A stretch of 64,000 nt of DNA, taken from the NCBI GenBank assembly GCA_016194905.1, contig JACQAP010000019.1, positions 124,001 to 188,000 of the forward strand, read 5' to 3'. The translations under genes and the position numbers were made by a program. Source of the DNA: Betaproteobacteria bacterium (GTDB taxonomy: Bacteria > Pseudomonadota > Gammaproteobacteria > Burkholderiales > JACQAP01). Positions within the stretch are counted from its first letter, which is position 1, and every line of letters begins with the position of its first letter. The notes under the pieces are model-generated. The model made no database searches, was not told where the DNA came from, and saw only the letters and a program-made list of their open reading frames with translations. Below, one piece after another: positions 46,801 through 58,608 of this stretch.

Positions 46801-48031
46801 CGTGCTCGTCGTCCGGGAGCAGTAAACCGTCGCGTCCCGGCATTCCTCCCAGAATGCGCGCGTCGGGGTGGCGCGCCGCAAAACTGCCTATCGTCTCGTG
46901 ATCCTCTTCGCTGAAAATCGAACAGGTCACGTAAAGCAATTTACCACCACGGGCGACGACCTTCCACAGTGCTTCCAGCAGTCGCTGCTGCTGCGCGGCA
47001 AATCCGGCGATGTCCGAGGGTCTCCTGAGCCATTTGATATCCGGGTGCCGCCGCACGACTCCGGAAGCGGAGCAGGGTGCGTCGAGCAGCACCCGTTCGA
47101 ATTGTTTACCGTCCCACCAAGCATCCGGCACGGCCGCATCCGCAGCTTGCAGCCGCGCACTCAGCCCAAGACGTTCGAGATTCGACCCCACGCGCTGCAA
47201 CCGCACGGCATCCGCATCGAGTGCCACCATCTCGACATCTGCCAGTTCCAGAATATGTGCTGTTTTGCCGCCCGGTGCCGAGCATGCATCGAGTACGCGC
47301 ATACCGTCTCTGACACCCAGCAACGTCGCCGCGAATTGCGCGCCGGCATCCTGAACTGAAGCCGCGCCATCTCCAAATCCGGGCAATCGATCGACCGGCA
47401 TCGGTCGCGCCAGCAGAAGCGCGCCGTTATCGAGTCTGCGCACCTCGAGTCCAGCCTGCCGCAACCGCTGCAAATAGTCACTCACGCTGCCACGCCTGAC
47501 GTTTGTCCGCAGCGTCATGGGCGGATGGCGGTTACCGATCTCCAGAATGCGCTCGGCATCCGGACCGAAGTCGCGTCTCAGCCTGTCTACCCACCAATCG
47601 GGATAGGAGAAACGTCCCTCGTCGAGTAGTTCGGCATTCGCCAGCAAGACTTCACGCCGGCGCTGATAGTTGCGCAGCACCGCATTGGCAAAAGACCTGA
47701 CATGTTCGCCGCCGAGTTGCACGGCGCATTCGACCGCGTGATCGACCACTGCGTATGGCGCGGCGTCACTGTACTCGAGTTGATAGAGCACCGTCAGCAG
47801 CAAGATCCGCAATTCGGGACTGGCTATCGGTTTTGTAGCGAGCTGGTCGAGCACCGCCGTGAGCTTTCCAAGATACCGCAGCGTCCCGTAGCAGATATCC
47901 TGGATGGCACCGCGATCGGGGGTAGTCAGGTGTCGATTCCGGCGCCAGACCGAATCGAGCGCCACGTTAAGACTGGTGCCTGATATTACATTTGCGACCG
48001 TTTGCGCGGCGAGCCGCTGGATCTGGAGCAC
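46766..48031 (-). CDS. rsmB: 16S rRNA (cytosine-967-C5) methyltransferase
   Basis: 421 residues: N-terminal NusB-like domain (AAQTVANVISG, LLLTVLYQLEYSDAAPYAVVDHAVE), then a SAM-dependent methyltransferase with DACSAPGGKTAHILE, LLDAPCSASGVVRRHPDIKW and VTCSIFSEED, containing both catalytic cysteines. The start is GTG (48031), 12 bases after the fmt stop. Confidence 0.96.
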   Translation of the reverse strand: MLQIQRLAAQTVANVISGTSLNVALDSVWRRNRHLTTPDRGAIQDICYGTLRYLGKLTAVLDQLATKPIASPELRILLLTVLYQLEYSDAAPYAVVDHAVECAVQLGGEHVRSFANAVLRNYQRRREVLLANAELLDEGRFSYPDWWVDRLRRDFGPDAERILEIGNRHPPMTLRTNVRRGSVSDYLQRLRQAGLEVRRLDNGALLLARPMPVDRLPGFGDGAASVQDAGAQFAATLLGVRDGMRVLDACSAPGGKTAHILELADVEMVALDADAVRLQRVGSNLERLGLSARLQAADAAVPDAWWDGKQFERVLLDAPCSASGVVRRHPDIKWLRRPSDIAGFAAQQQRLLEALWKVVARGGKLLYVTCSIFSEEDHETIGSFAARHPDARILGGMPGRDGLLLPDDEHDGFYYALLQKD

Positions 48032-48043
48032 GGACTTGCTTGC

Positions 48044-48973
48044 TCAGGAAGCGAAACGCTCGCCCGGCTCGATCGACAAACCGCGCAGGAAATCCGCAGC
48101 CGGCAGTCGCCTACTGCCTGCTCTTTGCAGCTCCGTTATTTTCAGCGTCCCGTTGCCGCAGGCGACGTCGATCCCGTGCGGTCCGCAACTTAGAATTTCG
48201 CCGGGCACACCCTGTCCGCCGGCGATGGCGAGGCCATGCCATATTTTTACCGTTTCGCTTCTGAGCAGGCTGAAAGCGCCGGGAAAAGGATTGAAGGCGC
48301 GAACCTGGCGACCCACTTCCAGCGAGTCGCGCTGCCAGTCGATCGCCGCTTCAGATTTGGTGATCTTGTGCGCGTAGGTAATGCCGTCGCTTGGCTGCGG
48401 CGCAGGTGCGAGCGTACCATCCGCAATTTGAGGAAGCGCTTCTACAATGCAGCATGCGCCCAGCGCGGCGAGTCGGTCATGCAAAGATCCTGCATCGTTG
48501 TCGGGCAGGATCGGAATGGTCCTGGTGAGATAAACCGGGCCGGTATCCAGTCCTTGTTCCATACGCATGATGGAGATCCCGGTTTCGCGATCGCCGGCGA
48601 GTATTGCACGCTGGATCGGCGCAGCCCCGCGCCAGCGCGGCAGCAGCGACGCGTGAATATTGATGCAACCGGCAGGGAAAAGATCGAGGATTGCGTTCGG
48701 CAGGATCAGGCCATAGGCCGCTACCACCATTGCCCGCGCGGCGGTCGAGCGAAGCTGCGCCATGATTTCTTCGTCGCGCAATGTTCGCGGCTGGGCCAAG
48801 GGCAGGCCGTGACGCAATGCCAGCTGTTTCACGTCGCTGGGCGACTCGCGAAGCCCGCGTCCCGCCGGACGGTCCGGCTGAGTAAGCACCAGCACGACAT
48901 CGAAACGGGCGTCGACCAGCGCCTGCAATGCCACGGCTGCAAACGCCGGCGTGCCTGCGAACACGATGCGCAT
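48044..48973 (-). CDS. fmt: methionyl-tRNA formyltransferase
   Basis: 309 residues from ATG 48973, giving the usual [16 protein letters not shown] start; a frame open to 49219 crosses def and is not coding. INIHASLLPRWRGAAPIQRAI and MEQGLDTGPVY hold the folate-binding and catalytic N/H/D residues. Its ATG overlaps the def TGA by one base (TGATG), so the two are translationally coupled. Confidence 0.97.
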   Translation of the reverse strand: MRIVFAGTPAFAAVALQALVDARFDVVLVLTQPDRPAGRGLRESPSDVKQLALRHGLPLAQPRTLRDEEIMAQLRSTAARAMVVAAYGLILPNAILDLFPAGCINIHASLLPRWRGAAPIQRAILAGDRETGISIMRMEQGLDTGPVYLTRTIPILPDNDAGSLHDRLAALGACCIVEALPQIADGTLAPAPQPSDGITYAHKITKSEAAIDWQRDSLEVGRQVRAFNPFPGAFSLLRSETVKIWHGLAIAGGQGVPGEILSCGPHGIDVACGNGTLKITELQRAGSRRLPAADFLRGLSIEPGERFAS

Positions 48974-49476
48974 CAGAGAGTTTGCCGTTGCTGCTTCCTC
49001 AGCTTGCCGACAATGCGTTTCTGCTTGAGTTGCGACAGGTACTCGACGAAGACCTTGCCTTTCAGGTGATCTATTTCGTGCTGGATGCAAACCGCGAGCA
49101 GGCCGTCGCTTTCGACCTGGAAGGGCTTGCCGTCGATGCCGAGAGCCTGCACTTTCACCCATTCGGCACGGGTCACTTTCTCGAAAATGCCCGGGACCGA
49201 CAGACAGCCTTCCTCGCAATCCGCCTGCCCCCGTGAGTCGAGAATTTTCGGGTTGATCAGGACCAGTAACTGATCGTGGGTATCGGAAATATCGATAATG
49301 ATGATCTGCTTGTGAACATCGACCTGGGTAGCCGCAAGTCCGATCCCAGGGGCGGAATACATGGTATCCGCCATATCCCGCACCAGCTTGCGGATGCTTT
49401 CGTCCACGACAGTCACCGGTGTAGCTATTTTGTGCAATCGGGGATCAGGGTAGTGGATGATCGGTAGTATTGCCAT
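48973..49476 (-). CDS. def: peptide deformylase
   Basis: 167-residue metalloenzyme removing the N-formyl group from new proteins. All three motifs are present: GIGLAATQ (45-51), EEGCLSVP with metal-binding C91, and QHEIDH with the HExxH zinc/iron site at 133-137. First gene of the def-fmt-rsmB-DUF4390-ntrY-ntrX unit. Confidence 0.98.
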   Translation of the reverse strand: MAILPIIHYPDPRLHKIATPVTVVDESIRKLVRDMADTMYSAPGIGLAATQVDVHKQIIIIDISDTHDQLLVLINPKILDSRGQADCEEGCLSVPGIFEKVTRAEWVKVQALGIDGKPFQVESDGLLAVCIQHEIDHLKGKVFVEYLSQLKQKRIVGKLRKQQRQTL

Positions 49477-49599
49477 AATTGCTTGCTAATTTAATAAACT
49501 AGATGCAGAATTTAATCCAAAGTATCGAATCGGGCGCCCGCTCTGCTGCCGGCGCTGGCGTGGGACGCAATTCCGGATCGACAGAAATGGGGGCCTGAG
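49477..49599. promoter_or_regulatory. divergent control region between def and the LysM gene
   Basis: 123 bases; the half next to def is AT-rich (GCTAATTTAATAAACTAG), as expected for promoter DNA. No exact consensus boxes can be fixed. Confidence 0.45.
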
Positions 49600-50679
49600 A
49601 TGGGCAAATCAATTATATCTCTGCTACTGCTGGCGGCTGCCTGGACCTCCGGCAGTACGATAGCGGACGAAATCAAGCTCGCCGAGAACGTGCCTGACCG
49701 CTATGTGGTGGTCAAGGGCGATACGTTATGGGGCATTTCCGCCAGATTTCTCAAGGATCCCTGGCGATGGCCCGATGTTTGGGGTTTGAACAAGGAGGAG
49801 ATCAAGAATCCTCACTGGATCTACCCAGGCGATGTGGTCGTGCTCGATTTCACCGGAAAGACACCCCGATTGCACAAGGATGGCGTCGGTGGAAACGGCC
49901 ACGACGGCAGCGAATCCGAGTGGCGGTTGATGGACGCCAAGTTGAGCCCGACTATCCGCAAGCAGGCGCTGGCTAACGGGGCCATATCGAGTATCCCGAC
50001 CTCTGCCATCCAGGCTTTCCTCGTTAAACCCCTGGTAGTGGGGGAACAGGAACTGAATACAGCGCCGACGCTGGTTGCAGGTCCTGAAAATCGCGTCGTC
50101 CTGTCGGCAGGCGACACCGCCTTCGCCAAGGGTGTGGTTTGGGAGGAGAATGCGGGCTGGAGTGTTTACCGTCCCGGACGCACGCTGACCGATCCCGACA
50201 CCAAGGAACTGCTCGGTCGGGAAGCAATTTATCTTGGAGATGCGCAAATCAGCGAATTCGGTGAAGTCAGCACGGTCTTGCTGACCAAGGCGACGCAAGA
50301 AATTGCTCCCGGCGATCGGCTGGCCAAAGCACCGCCCCCTCAATCGTTGTCCTATGCGCCGCACGCACCCGGCAGTTCGATCAAGGGTCGCGTGATTGCC
50401 GGTCCGGACGGCAGCGTATCGGAAATCGGATCCCTGCACGTGGTGATCATCAATCGCGGCAGCCGCGAGGGCATGGAGATCGGCCACGTCCTGGCGCTAT
50501 ATCGCGATCGCCCATCGGTGACACCGGCAAATGCGGTCGACCCGAAGGAGAAGCTGAGGCTTCCGGCGGAGCGCTATGGGATGGTATTCATATTCCGCGT
50601 ATTCGAGAAAGTTTCCTACGCGCTGGTAATGAATTCCACGCGTCCGGTCAATGTGCTCGACGTAGTTCAGACTCCGTAA
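49600..50679 (+). CDS. exported LysM-domain protein
   Basis: 359 residues. Signal peptide (SIISLLLLAAAWTSGSTIA), then a LysM domain at about 33-82: YVVVKGDTLWGISARFLKDP through IYPGDVVVLD, which should bind peptidoglycan. The remaining 270 residues, mostly beta, belong to the uncharacterised C-terminal part usual for this protein next to dprA in Betaproteobacteria. Starts opposite def, 15 bases ahead of dprA. Confidence 0.92.
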   Translation: MGKSIISLLLLAAAWTSGSTIADEIKLAENVPDRYVVVKGDTLWGISARFLKDPWRWPDVWGLNKEEIKNPHWIYPGDVVVLDFTGKTPRLHKDGVGGNGHDGSESEWRLMDAKLSPTIRKQALANGAISSIPTSAIQAFLVKPLVVGEQELNTAPTLVAGPENRVVLSAGDTAFAKGVVWEENAGWSVYRPGRTLTDPDTKELLGREAIYLGDAQISEFGEVSTVLLTKATQEIAPGDRLAKAPPPQSLSYAPHAPGSSIKGRVIAGPDGSVSEIGSLHVVIINRGSREGMEIGHVLALYRDRPSVTPANAVDPKEKLRLPAERYGMVFIFRVFEKVSYALVMNSTRPVNVLDVVQTP

Positions 50680-50693
50680 CTTTTTCGCGGCGC

Positions 50694-51779
50694 ATGTCGC
50701 CGGACCAGGAGACTCTCGCCTGGCTCAGGCTCGGGTTGATTCCCGAGCTGACCCCCACCGGCTTCCGCAAGCTGCTCGCCGCGCTATTGACACCCGAGAG
50801 CATTTGCGCTGCTGATCGTGCGACTCTGGCTCGCATAGTTTCGGATGATGTCGCCGCGGCCATTGCACGCGGTCCCGATCCGGAACGTCTCGATGTGACC
50901 CAGCGTTGGCTGGAGGATCCCGCCAATCAGTTTGTTACTTTTGCCGACGATGCCTATCCCAGGCTACTGCTGGAAATTACCGATCCACCTCCTGTGCTGT
51001 ACGTGAAAGGCAATCCCGCTCTGCTGGACCGCGCATCGCTGGCCGTGGTGGGAAGCCGAAATGCAACCCAGCAAGGCCGCTCCAACGCAGAAGCTTTCTC
51101 CCGTGAATTATCCGAAGGCGGATTTACCATCATCAGCGGCCTGGCTGTTGGCATCGACGCCGCCGCGCACTCTGGTGGCCTCGCCGCATCGTCTTCGTCG
51201 ATCGCCGTAGTCGGTACCGGCCTCGATATCGTTTACCCCGCACGCAATCGCGATCTGGCACACCGGCTTGCCGAGGAAGGCGCCCTGGTGTCCGAATTCG
51301 TGTTGGGTACACCAGCGCTTGCATCCAATTTCCCGCGCCGCAACCGGTTGATCAGCGGCCTGTCGCGCGGTTGCTTGGTGGTGGAAGCGGCGCTTAAGAG
51401 CGGTTCGCTGATCACCGCGCGCTATGCTCTCGAGCAGGGTCGCGAGGTGTTTGCCATCCCGGGATCCATTCATTCACCCCTTTCGAAAGGCTGCCACCTG
51501 CTCATCAAGCAAGGCGCAAAGCTGGCGGAAAGCAGCCAGGACATTCTCGAAGAACTCGGCACCGCGGTTCACGACCGGGGCACGACAATCGCAACGGACG
51601 ATGAAGTCGTGCCTGACAATCTCCTGCTTGCCGCGCTAGGTTTCGATCCGCTCGATCTCGACACCCTGTGTCAGCGCAGCGGCTTGACGCCGGATACTGC
51701 ATCGGCGATGCTGTTGACACTGGAACTCGAAGGCGTCGTAAGTCGCCTTCCGGGCGGTAAGTTCCAGCGCGTGCGCTAG
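50694..51779 (+). CDS. dprA: DNA-processing protein DprA
   Basis: 361-residue single-strand DNA binding protein that loads RecA during natural transformation. Rossmann-like core with GSRNATQQGR, ISGLAVGIDAAAH and SGLSRGCLVVEA; a C-terminal winged-helix domain (LDLDTLCQRSGLTPDTASAMLLTLELEG). In the usual lysM-dprA-smg-topA order. Confidence 0.96.
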   Translation: MSPDQETLAWLRLGLIPELTPTGFRKLLAALLTPESICAADRATLARIVSDDVAAAIARGPDPERLDVTQRWLEDPANQFVTFADDAYPRLLLEITDPPPVLYVKGNPALLDRASLAVVGSRNATQQGRSNAEAFSRELSEGGFTIISGLAVGIDAAAHSGGLAASSSSIAVVGTGLDIVYPARNRDLAHRLAEEGALVSEFVLGTPALASNFPRRNRLISGLSRGCLVVEAALKSGSLITARYALEQGREVFAIPGSIHSPLSKGCHLLIKQGAKLAESSQDILEELGTAVHDRGTTIATDDEVVPDNLLLAALGFDPLDLDTLCQRSGLTPDTASAMLLTLELEGVVSRLPGGKFQRVR

Positions 51780-51813
51780 CGTGAGGGGCGTCCATACCTC
51801 CAGACAGGGGCTC

Positions 51814-52272
51814 ATGTTTGACATACTCGTCTTCCTGTTCGAAAATTATTTCCATGCCGGCACCTATCCCGATCAAGCAACTCTTTCCAAACGCCTTTCT
51901 GCGGCGGGCTTCGATAGCCGAGACATCTCGCAAGCACTGACCTGGCTAAGCGGCCTCGAACGCATAGGCAAGAGCAGTACCCGTTCCAACTCCATCCCCA
52001 GCAAAGGCTTCCGGTTCTACATAGAACCGGAACTGAGCACGCTTACGGCAGAGGCTCGCGGCTTTCTTCTTTTCCTTGAAAGCGCGGGTGTCATCAGCGT
52101 ATTACAACGCGAACTCATCATCGAACGCGTGGTAGCACTGGACGAACCTGCGGTAGACTTGGACAAGGTCAAACTTATCGTATTGATGGTGTTGTGGAAC
52201 CAGAACGAGACGCTGGACTCGCTGGTTCTGGAAGAATTGATTTCTCCAAACCAGGAACGCTACCTGCAATAG
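51814..52272 (+). CDS. smg: Smg family protein (DUF494)
   Basis: 152 residues from ATG 51814, matching the MFDxLxxLFE start of E. coli Smg (157 residues); a GTG 33 bases upstream is unnecessary. The body (DISQALTWLSGLE, FRFYIEPELSTLTAEARGFLLFLESAGV) is typical. Its role is not established. Lies between dprA and topA. Confidence 0.95.
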   Translation: MFDILVFLFENYFHAGTYPDQATLSKRLSAAGFDSRDISQALTWLSGLERIGKSSTRSNSIPSKGFRFYIEPELSTLTAEARGFLLFLESAGVISVLQRELIIERVVALDEPAVDLDKVKLIVLMVLWNQNETLDSLVLEELISPNQERYLQ

Positions 52273-52365
52273 AGCAATAGAAGGAAGTAGGTCCGTCAAT
52301 CGCGGCGCTTGCTCCGGCGCCACCAAGTTCTTATCATTCCGCCTCCTTTCCTGGCCGGAAGTTCA

Positions 52366-54900
52366 ATGTCCCAAAGTCTGTTGATCGTAGAGTCCCCTTC
52401 CAAGGCAAAGACTCTGAAGAAATATCTTGGCCGCGGCTTCGAAATCGTCGCGTCCTATGGTCACGTACGCGATCTGGAAGCGAAGGAAGGCGCAGTAGAC
52501 CCCAGCGACGATTTCCGCATGCGCTACGCGCTGGTGGAGAAAAACAAGAAGCATGTCGATGCGATCACGAAAGCGGTCGCCAAGGCCAGCAACATTTACC
52601 TCGCGACCGACCCGGATCGCGAGGGTGAAGCCATCGCCTGGCATCTCGCGGAAATCCTGAAAAGCAAGAAACTGCTGAAGAACAAGAAGCTGCACAGGGT
52701 CGTGTTCTACGAGATCACGGAGTCCGCAGTCAAGGATGCCGTTGCCGACCCTCGCAGCATTTCCATGCCGCTGGTGAATGCACAGCAGGCTCGCAGGGCC
52801 CTCGACCATCTGGTCGGTTTCAATTTATCGCCCCTGCTGTGGAAAAAGATCGGCCCCAGCCTGTCTGCTGGCCGGGTGCAGAGTCCCGCATTGCGGCTGA
52901 TCGTTGAGCGTGAACACGAGATCGAGAATTTCAAGAGCCGCGAGTACTGGTCTTTACACCTCGACAGCCACAAGGGAAAACAGAAGTTCAGCGCGCGACT
53001 CGTCCAATACCGCGGCGAGAAGATCGAGCAGTTTTCGATCGTTAGTGAAGACGAGCACCGCAAAGTCATTGCCGATGTCGAGAAGACCGCAAAGGGCTCG
53101 GCCAAAGTCGTCAGGGTCGAGCGCAAACCCAAGAGCCGGCAGCCGGCGCCGCCATTCACGACATCTACGCTGCAGCAGGAGGCGGTACGCAAGCTTGGCA
53201 TGACCACCCGGGGTGCCATGAGTACCGCCCAACAGCTTTACGAGGGCGTAGACATCGACGGCGGCACAGTCGGATTGATCACTTACATGCGTACCGACTC
53301 GCTGGCACTTGCGAACGAAGCTTTGGTCGATATTCGCAACTACATCAAGAAAAAGTTCGAGCCTGATTACCTGCCGCCAGCGGCAATCGAATATCGCAAC
53401 AAATCCAAGAATGCACAGGAGGCGCACGAAGCGATCCGTCCGACTTCAATCGAGCGCACGCCGGACGCCATCCGCAAGTACCTCACCGCCGATCAGGCCG
53501 CGCTCTATGAAATGATCTGGAAGCGCACGCTTTCCTGCCAGATGACGCCTGCAAAATATAATACAACCTCGGTGGATCTGGCTGCCGGCCGCGCCGATAC
53601 GTTATTCCGCGCCAGCGGACAAATCCTGGTGTTTCCCGGCTTCATGGCCGTGTACCTGGAGGACGCGGATGACGTCGAGCAGGAAGAGGAAGCCAGATTG
53701 CCGCTGCTCGAGGAAAAGGAATCGGTTCCCGTCGATCGCGTATTCGGCGAACAACATTTCACCCAGCCGCCGCCACGTTACACGGAAGCGAGTCTGGTGA
53801 AGACGTTGGAGGAATTCGGCATCGGCAGGCCCTCCACTTACGCGAGCATCATTTCGACGCTTCAGGATCGTGGTTACGCTTTGCTTGAGAAAAAACGTTT
53901 CATGCCGACGGATATCGGCAGGCTGGTGAACGGCTTTCTGACGTCTCACTTCAATCATTACGTGGACTACGGCTTCACCGCACGCCTGGAAGAAGAACTT
54001 GACGAGATCTCCAACGGTGACCGCGAGTGGGTGCCGGTGCTGAAAGAGTTCTGGAAGGATTTCGCCCGCACCCTGAAATCCAAGGAGAAAGTCGCTCGCG
54101 GGAGCCCGATGGAAGAAGCCTGTCCCAAGTGTGGGAAACAGTTATTTTTGCAGAACAGTCGGCGCGGGCTATTTGTCGGCTGCTGCGGCTATCCGGATTG
54201 CGACTATACCCGTCCGTGGGGAGATCAGCCGGCAGGTCCAACTGTCCTCGGCAAAGATCCCGTAACGGAAATGGATATTCTGCTGTTGAAGGGGCCCTAC
54301 GGCTTTTACGTGCAGTTAGGCCCCACGCCGGAAGACAAGACTCAAAAACCCAAACGCGCGGCCTGGCCGAAAAGCATTCCCGTAGCCTCGGCCGATCTGG
54401 ATACCGCGCTGAAAATGCTCGCTCTCCCCCGCAAGCTTGGAGATCATCCGGAGTCAGGCAAGCCAGTCGAGGCCAATATAGGCCGCTTTGGTCCGTATGT
54501 GAAACATGACGGCATGTTCAAATCGATCCCCAAGGCCGAGAGCGTCCATGACATTCCGCTGACGCGAGCAATCGAACTGCTGGCGGAAAAGAAAGCGACA
54601 GGCGGTGGCGGTAGATCGCTGGGTGCACATCCGGATGACAAAAGGTCGGTGTCGGTACACAGCGGTCGCTACGGTCCCTATGTGAAATACGGCAAGATCA
54701 ACGCGACTATTCCCGCATCCATCGACCCGGCCAAGATCACGCTCGAAGAGGCCCTCGAATTGCTTTCGGCAAAGACGGCGAAGTCCGGAAAACCCGCGAA
54801 ATCGAGGAAGCCGACAAAATCCGCAAAACCGGACAAATCTACAAAGAGTACGGCAAAGAAAAAGCCGGCTGCCAAAGGCGGCAAACGCAAGTCCACCTGA
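52366..54900 (+). CDS. topA: DNA topoisomerase I
   Basis: 844 residues from ATG 52366 (MSQSLLIVESPSKAKTL, with GGAAG upstream). TOPRIM motifs are VESPSKAKT and DPDREGEAIAW; the catalytic tyrosine is Y307 in TYMRTDS. One four-cysteine zinc finger is visible (CPKCGKQLF...GCCGYPDCDYTRP), followed by topo-C repeats (GPYGFYVQLG, GRFGPYVKHD, GRYGPYVKYG) and a lysine-rich tail of about 45 residues. It relaxes negative supercoils. Runs head-on towards gyrB with only nine bases between stops. Confidence 0.97.
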   Translation: MSQSLLIVESPSKAKTLKKYLGRGFEIVASYGHVRDLEAKEGAVDPSDDFRMRYALVEKNKKHVDAITKAVAKASNIYLATDPDREGEAIAWHLAEILKSKKLLKNKKLHRVVFYEITESAVKDAVADPRSISMPLVNAQQARRALDHLVGFNLSPLLWKKIGPSLSAGRVQSPALRLIVEREHEIENFKSREYWSLHLDSHKGKQKFSARLVQYRGEKIEQFSIVSEDEHRKVIADVEKTAKGSAKVVRVERKPKSRQPAPPFTTSTLQQEAVRKLGMTTRGAMSTAQQLYEGVDIDGGTVGLITYMRTDSLALANEALVDIRNYIKKKFEPDYLPPAAIEYRNKSKNAQEAHEAIRPTSIERTPDAIRKYLTADQAALYEMIWKRTLSCQMTPAKYNTTSVDLAAGRADTLFRASGQILVFPGFMAVYLEDADDVEQEEEARLPLLEEKESVPVDRVFGEQHFTQPPPRYTEASLVKTLEEFGIGRPSTYASIISTLQDRGYALLEKKRFMPTDIGRLVNGFLTSHFNHYVDYGFTARLEEELDEISNGDREWVPVLKEFWKDFARTLKSKEKVARGSPMEEACPKCGKQLFLQNSRRGLFVGCCGYPDCDYTRPWGDQPAGPTVLGKDPVTEMDILLLKGPYGFYVQLGPTPEDKTQKPKRAAWPKSIPVASADLDTALKMLALPRKLGDHPESGKPVEANIGRFGPYVKHDGMFKSIPKAESVHDIPLTRAIELLAEKKATGGGGRSLGAHPDDKRSVSVHSGRYGPYVKYGKINATIPASIDPAKITLEEALELLSAKTAKSGKPAKSRKPTKSAKPDKSTKSTAKKKPAAKGGKRKST

Positions 54901-54909
54901 GGCCTGGCG

Positions 54910-57306
<2,397 letters not shown>

Positions 57307-57325
57307 TTAGATTGATCGACGATGG

Positions 57326-58432
57326 TCAGATGCGCATCGGCATCACGACATATTTGAAATCCTTGTTGCCCGGTACCGAGATCAACATGCTGCTGTTGGC
57401 GTCACCCACTGCACAGTCGACCTCCTCCGTATCGAGATTATTCAGGACATCCAGCAGATAGACGATATTGAAGCCGATATCCAGCGGTTCGCCGGCGTAA
57501 TCCACGGCCAGTTCCTCTTCCGCCTCTTCCTGTTCGGCGTTGCTGCATATGATGCGCAGGCTGTTCGCCGTCAGTACCCAACGCACCCCGCGGAATTTCT
57601 CGTTCGACAATATGGAAGCGCGTTGCAGCGCCTGCTGCAACACGATCCGGCCAATGACAAAGTGCTTCTTGTAATTTGTCGGTATGACGCGGGTGTAGTC
57701 CGGGAATTTGCCGTCGACAACCTTCGAAACAATATCTATCCCCGCGAAGATGAAGCGAACCTGGTTCGGCAGCAACTGAATTTCGACTTCTTCTTCTACG
57801 TCTTCCAGGAGCTTCGCCAGCTCAAGTATCGCTTTTCTTGGAATAATAACTTCCGATCGTTCGACGTCGCTTGCAAGCGTTGTCGATGAATAAGCCAGTC
57901 GATGTCCATCTGTTGCTACCATGGTTAGCTGTTTGCCATCCGCAACCAGCAGCAGTCCATTGAGATAATAACGGATGTCCTGCTGCGCCATGCCGTATTG
58001 AACAAGAGACAGCAGATCGCGGAAAACTTTTTGCGGCAACTTTACACTCGCCGTAGCCGAACCGCCTTCAGCCAGCCGTGGAAAATCCTGAGCCGGCAAA
58101 GTCTGAAGATTGAATTTGCTTTTACCCGCCTTGACCTGTAGTCGTCCTTCCTGGACATCTAGCGTCACAGCCGTACTCCCTGGCAGAGCTCGCAGTATGT
58201 CCTGCAGTTTGCGCGCCGACACGGTTACCGCATGATCGCCTCCGGCCTTGTCCAGCTTCGCTGACGTCGCGATCTGAATCTCGAGGTCGGTAGCCACCAG
58301 ATTCAGATCGGTCCCGCGAGTTTCTAGTATGACGTTAGACAGGATCGGCAACGTGTGCCGGCGTTCCACGATTCCCGATACCGCTTGAAGCGGTCTCAGT
58401 AATACGTCCTTGTCTATATCCAAGATTTTCAT
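57326..58432 (-). CDS. dnaN: DNA polymerase III subunit beta (sliding clamp)
   Basis: 368-residue clamp. DKDVLLRPLQAVSGIVERRHTLPILSNV at the N-terminus and the C-terminal KYVVMPMRI are hallmark sequences. A 176-base AT-rich gap with a DnaA box separates it from dnaA. Confidence 0.98.
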   Translation of the reverse strand: MKILDIDKDVLLRPLQAVSGIVERRHTLPILSNVILETRGTDLNLVATDLEIQIATSAKLDKAGGDHAVTVSARKLQDILRALPGSTAVTLDVQEGRLQVKAGKSKFNLQTLPAQDFPRLAEGGSATASVKLPQKVFRDLLSLVQYGMAQQDIRYYLNGLLLVADGKQLTMVATDGHRLAYSSTTLASDVERSEVIIPRKAILELAKLLEDVEEEVEIQLLPNQVRFIFAGIDIVSKVVDGKFPDYTRVIPTNYKKHFVIGRIVLQQALQRASILSNEKFRGVRWVLTANSLRIICSNAEQEEAEEELAVDYAGEPLDIGFNIVYLLDVLNNLDTEEVDCAVGDANSSMLISVPGNKDFKYVVMPMRI

Positions 58433-58608
58433 TCTTTAAACCTTGATAAGAATAATAGAGTTTGGCAAGTCTGTTAGATCAGCGATAAATATCAAATGGG
58501 CCAAGCACATCGCACGTTGTATAAGTCAAGTAAAGATGGTGGATGAATTGTGGATAAATTTTGATTTCGTAAATTTTCTGAAGTTCTCAACAATTCATCC
58601 CGGGCTTA
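58433..58608. other. AT-rich dnaA-dnaN gap, candidate replication origin segment
   Basis: 176 bases clearly richer in A and T than the neighbouring genes. It holds a perfect DnaA box, TGTGGATAA, at 58549-58557 and weaker look-alikes. The dnaN promoter is expected here too. Confidence 0.5.
58549..58557 (-). promoter_or_regulatory. DnaA box
   Basis: TGTGGATAA is the exact complement of the consensus TTATCCACA. It sits in the AT-rich dnaA-dnaN gap, so it may serve initiation or dnaA/dnaN control. Confidence 0.75.
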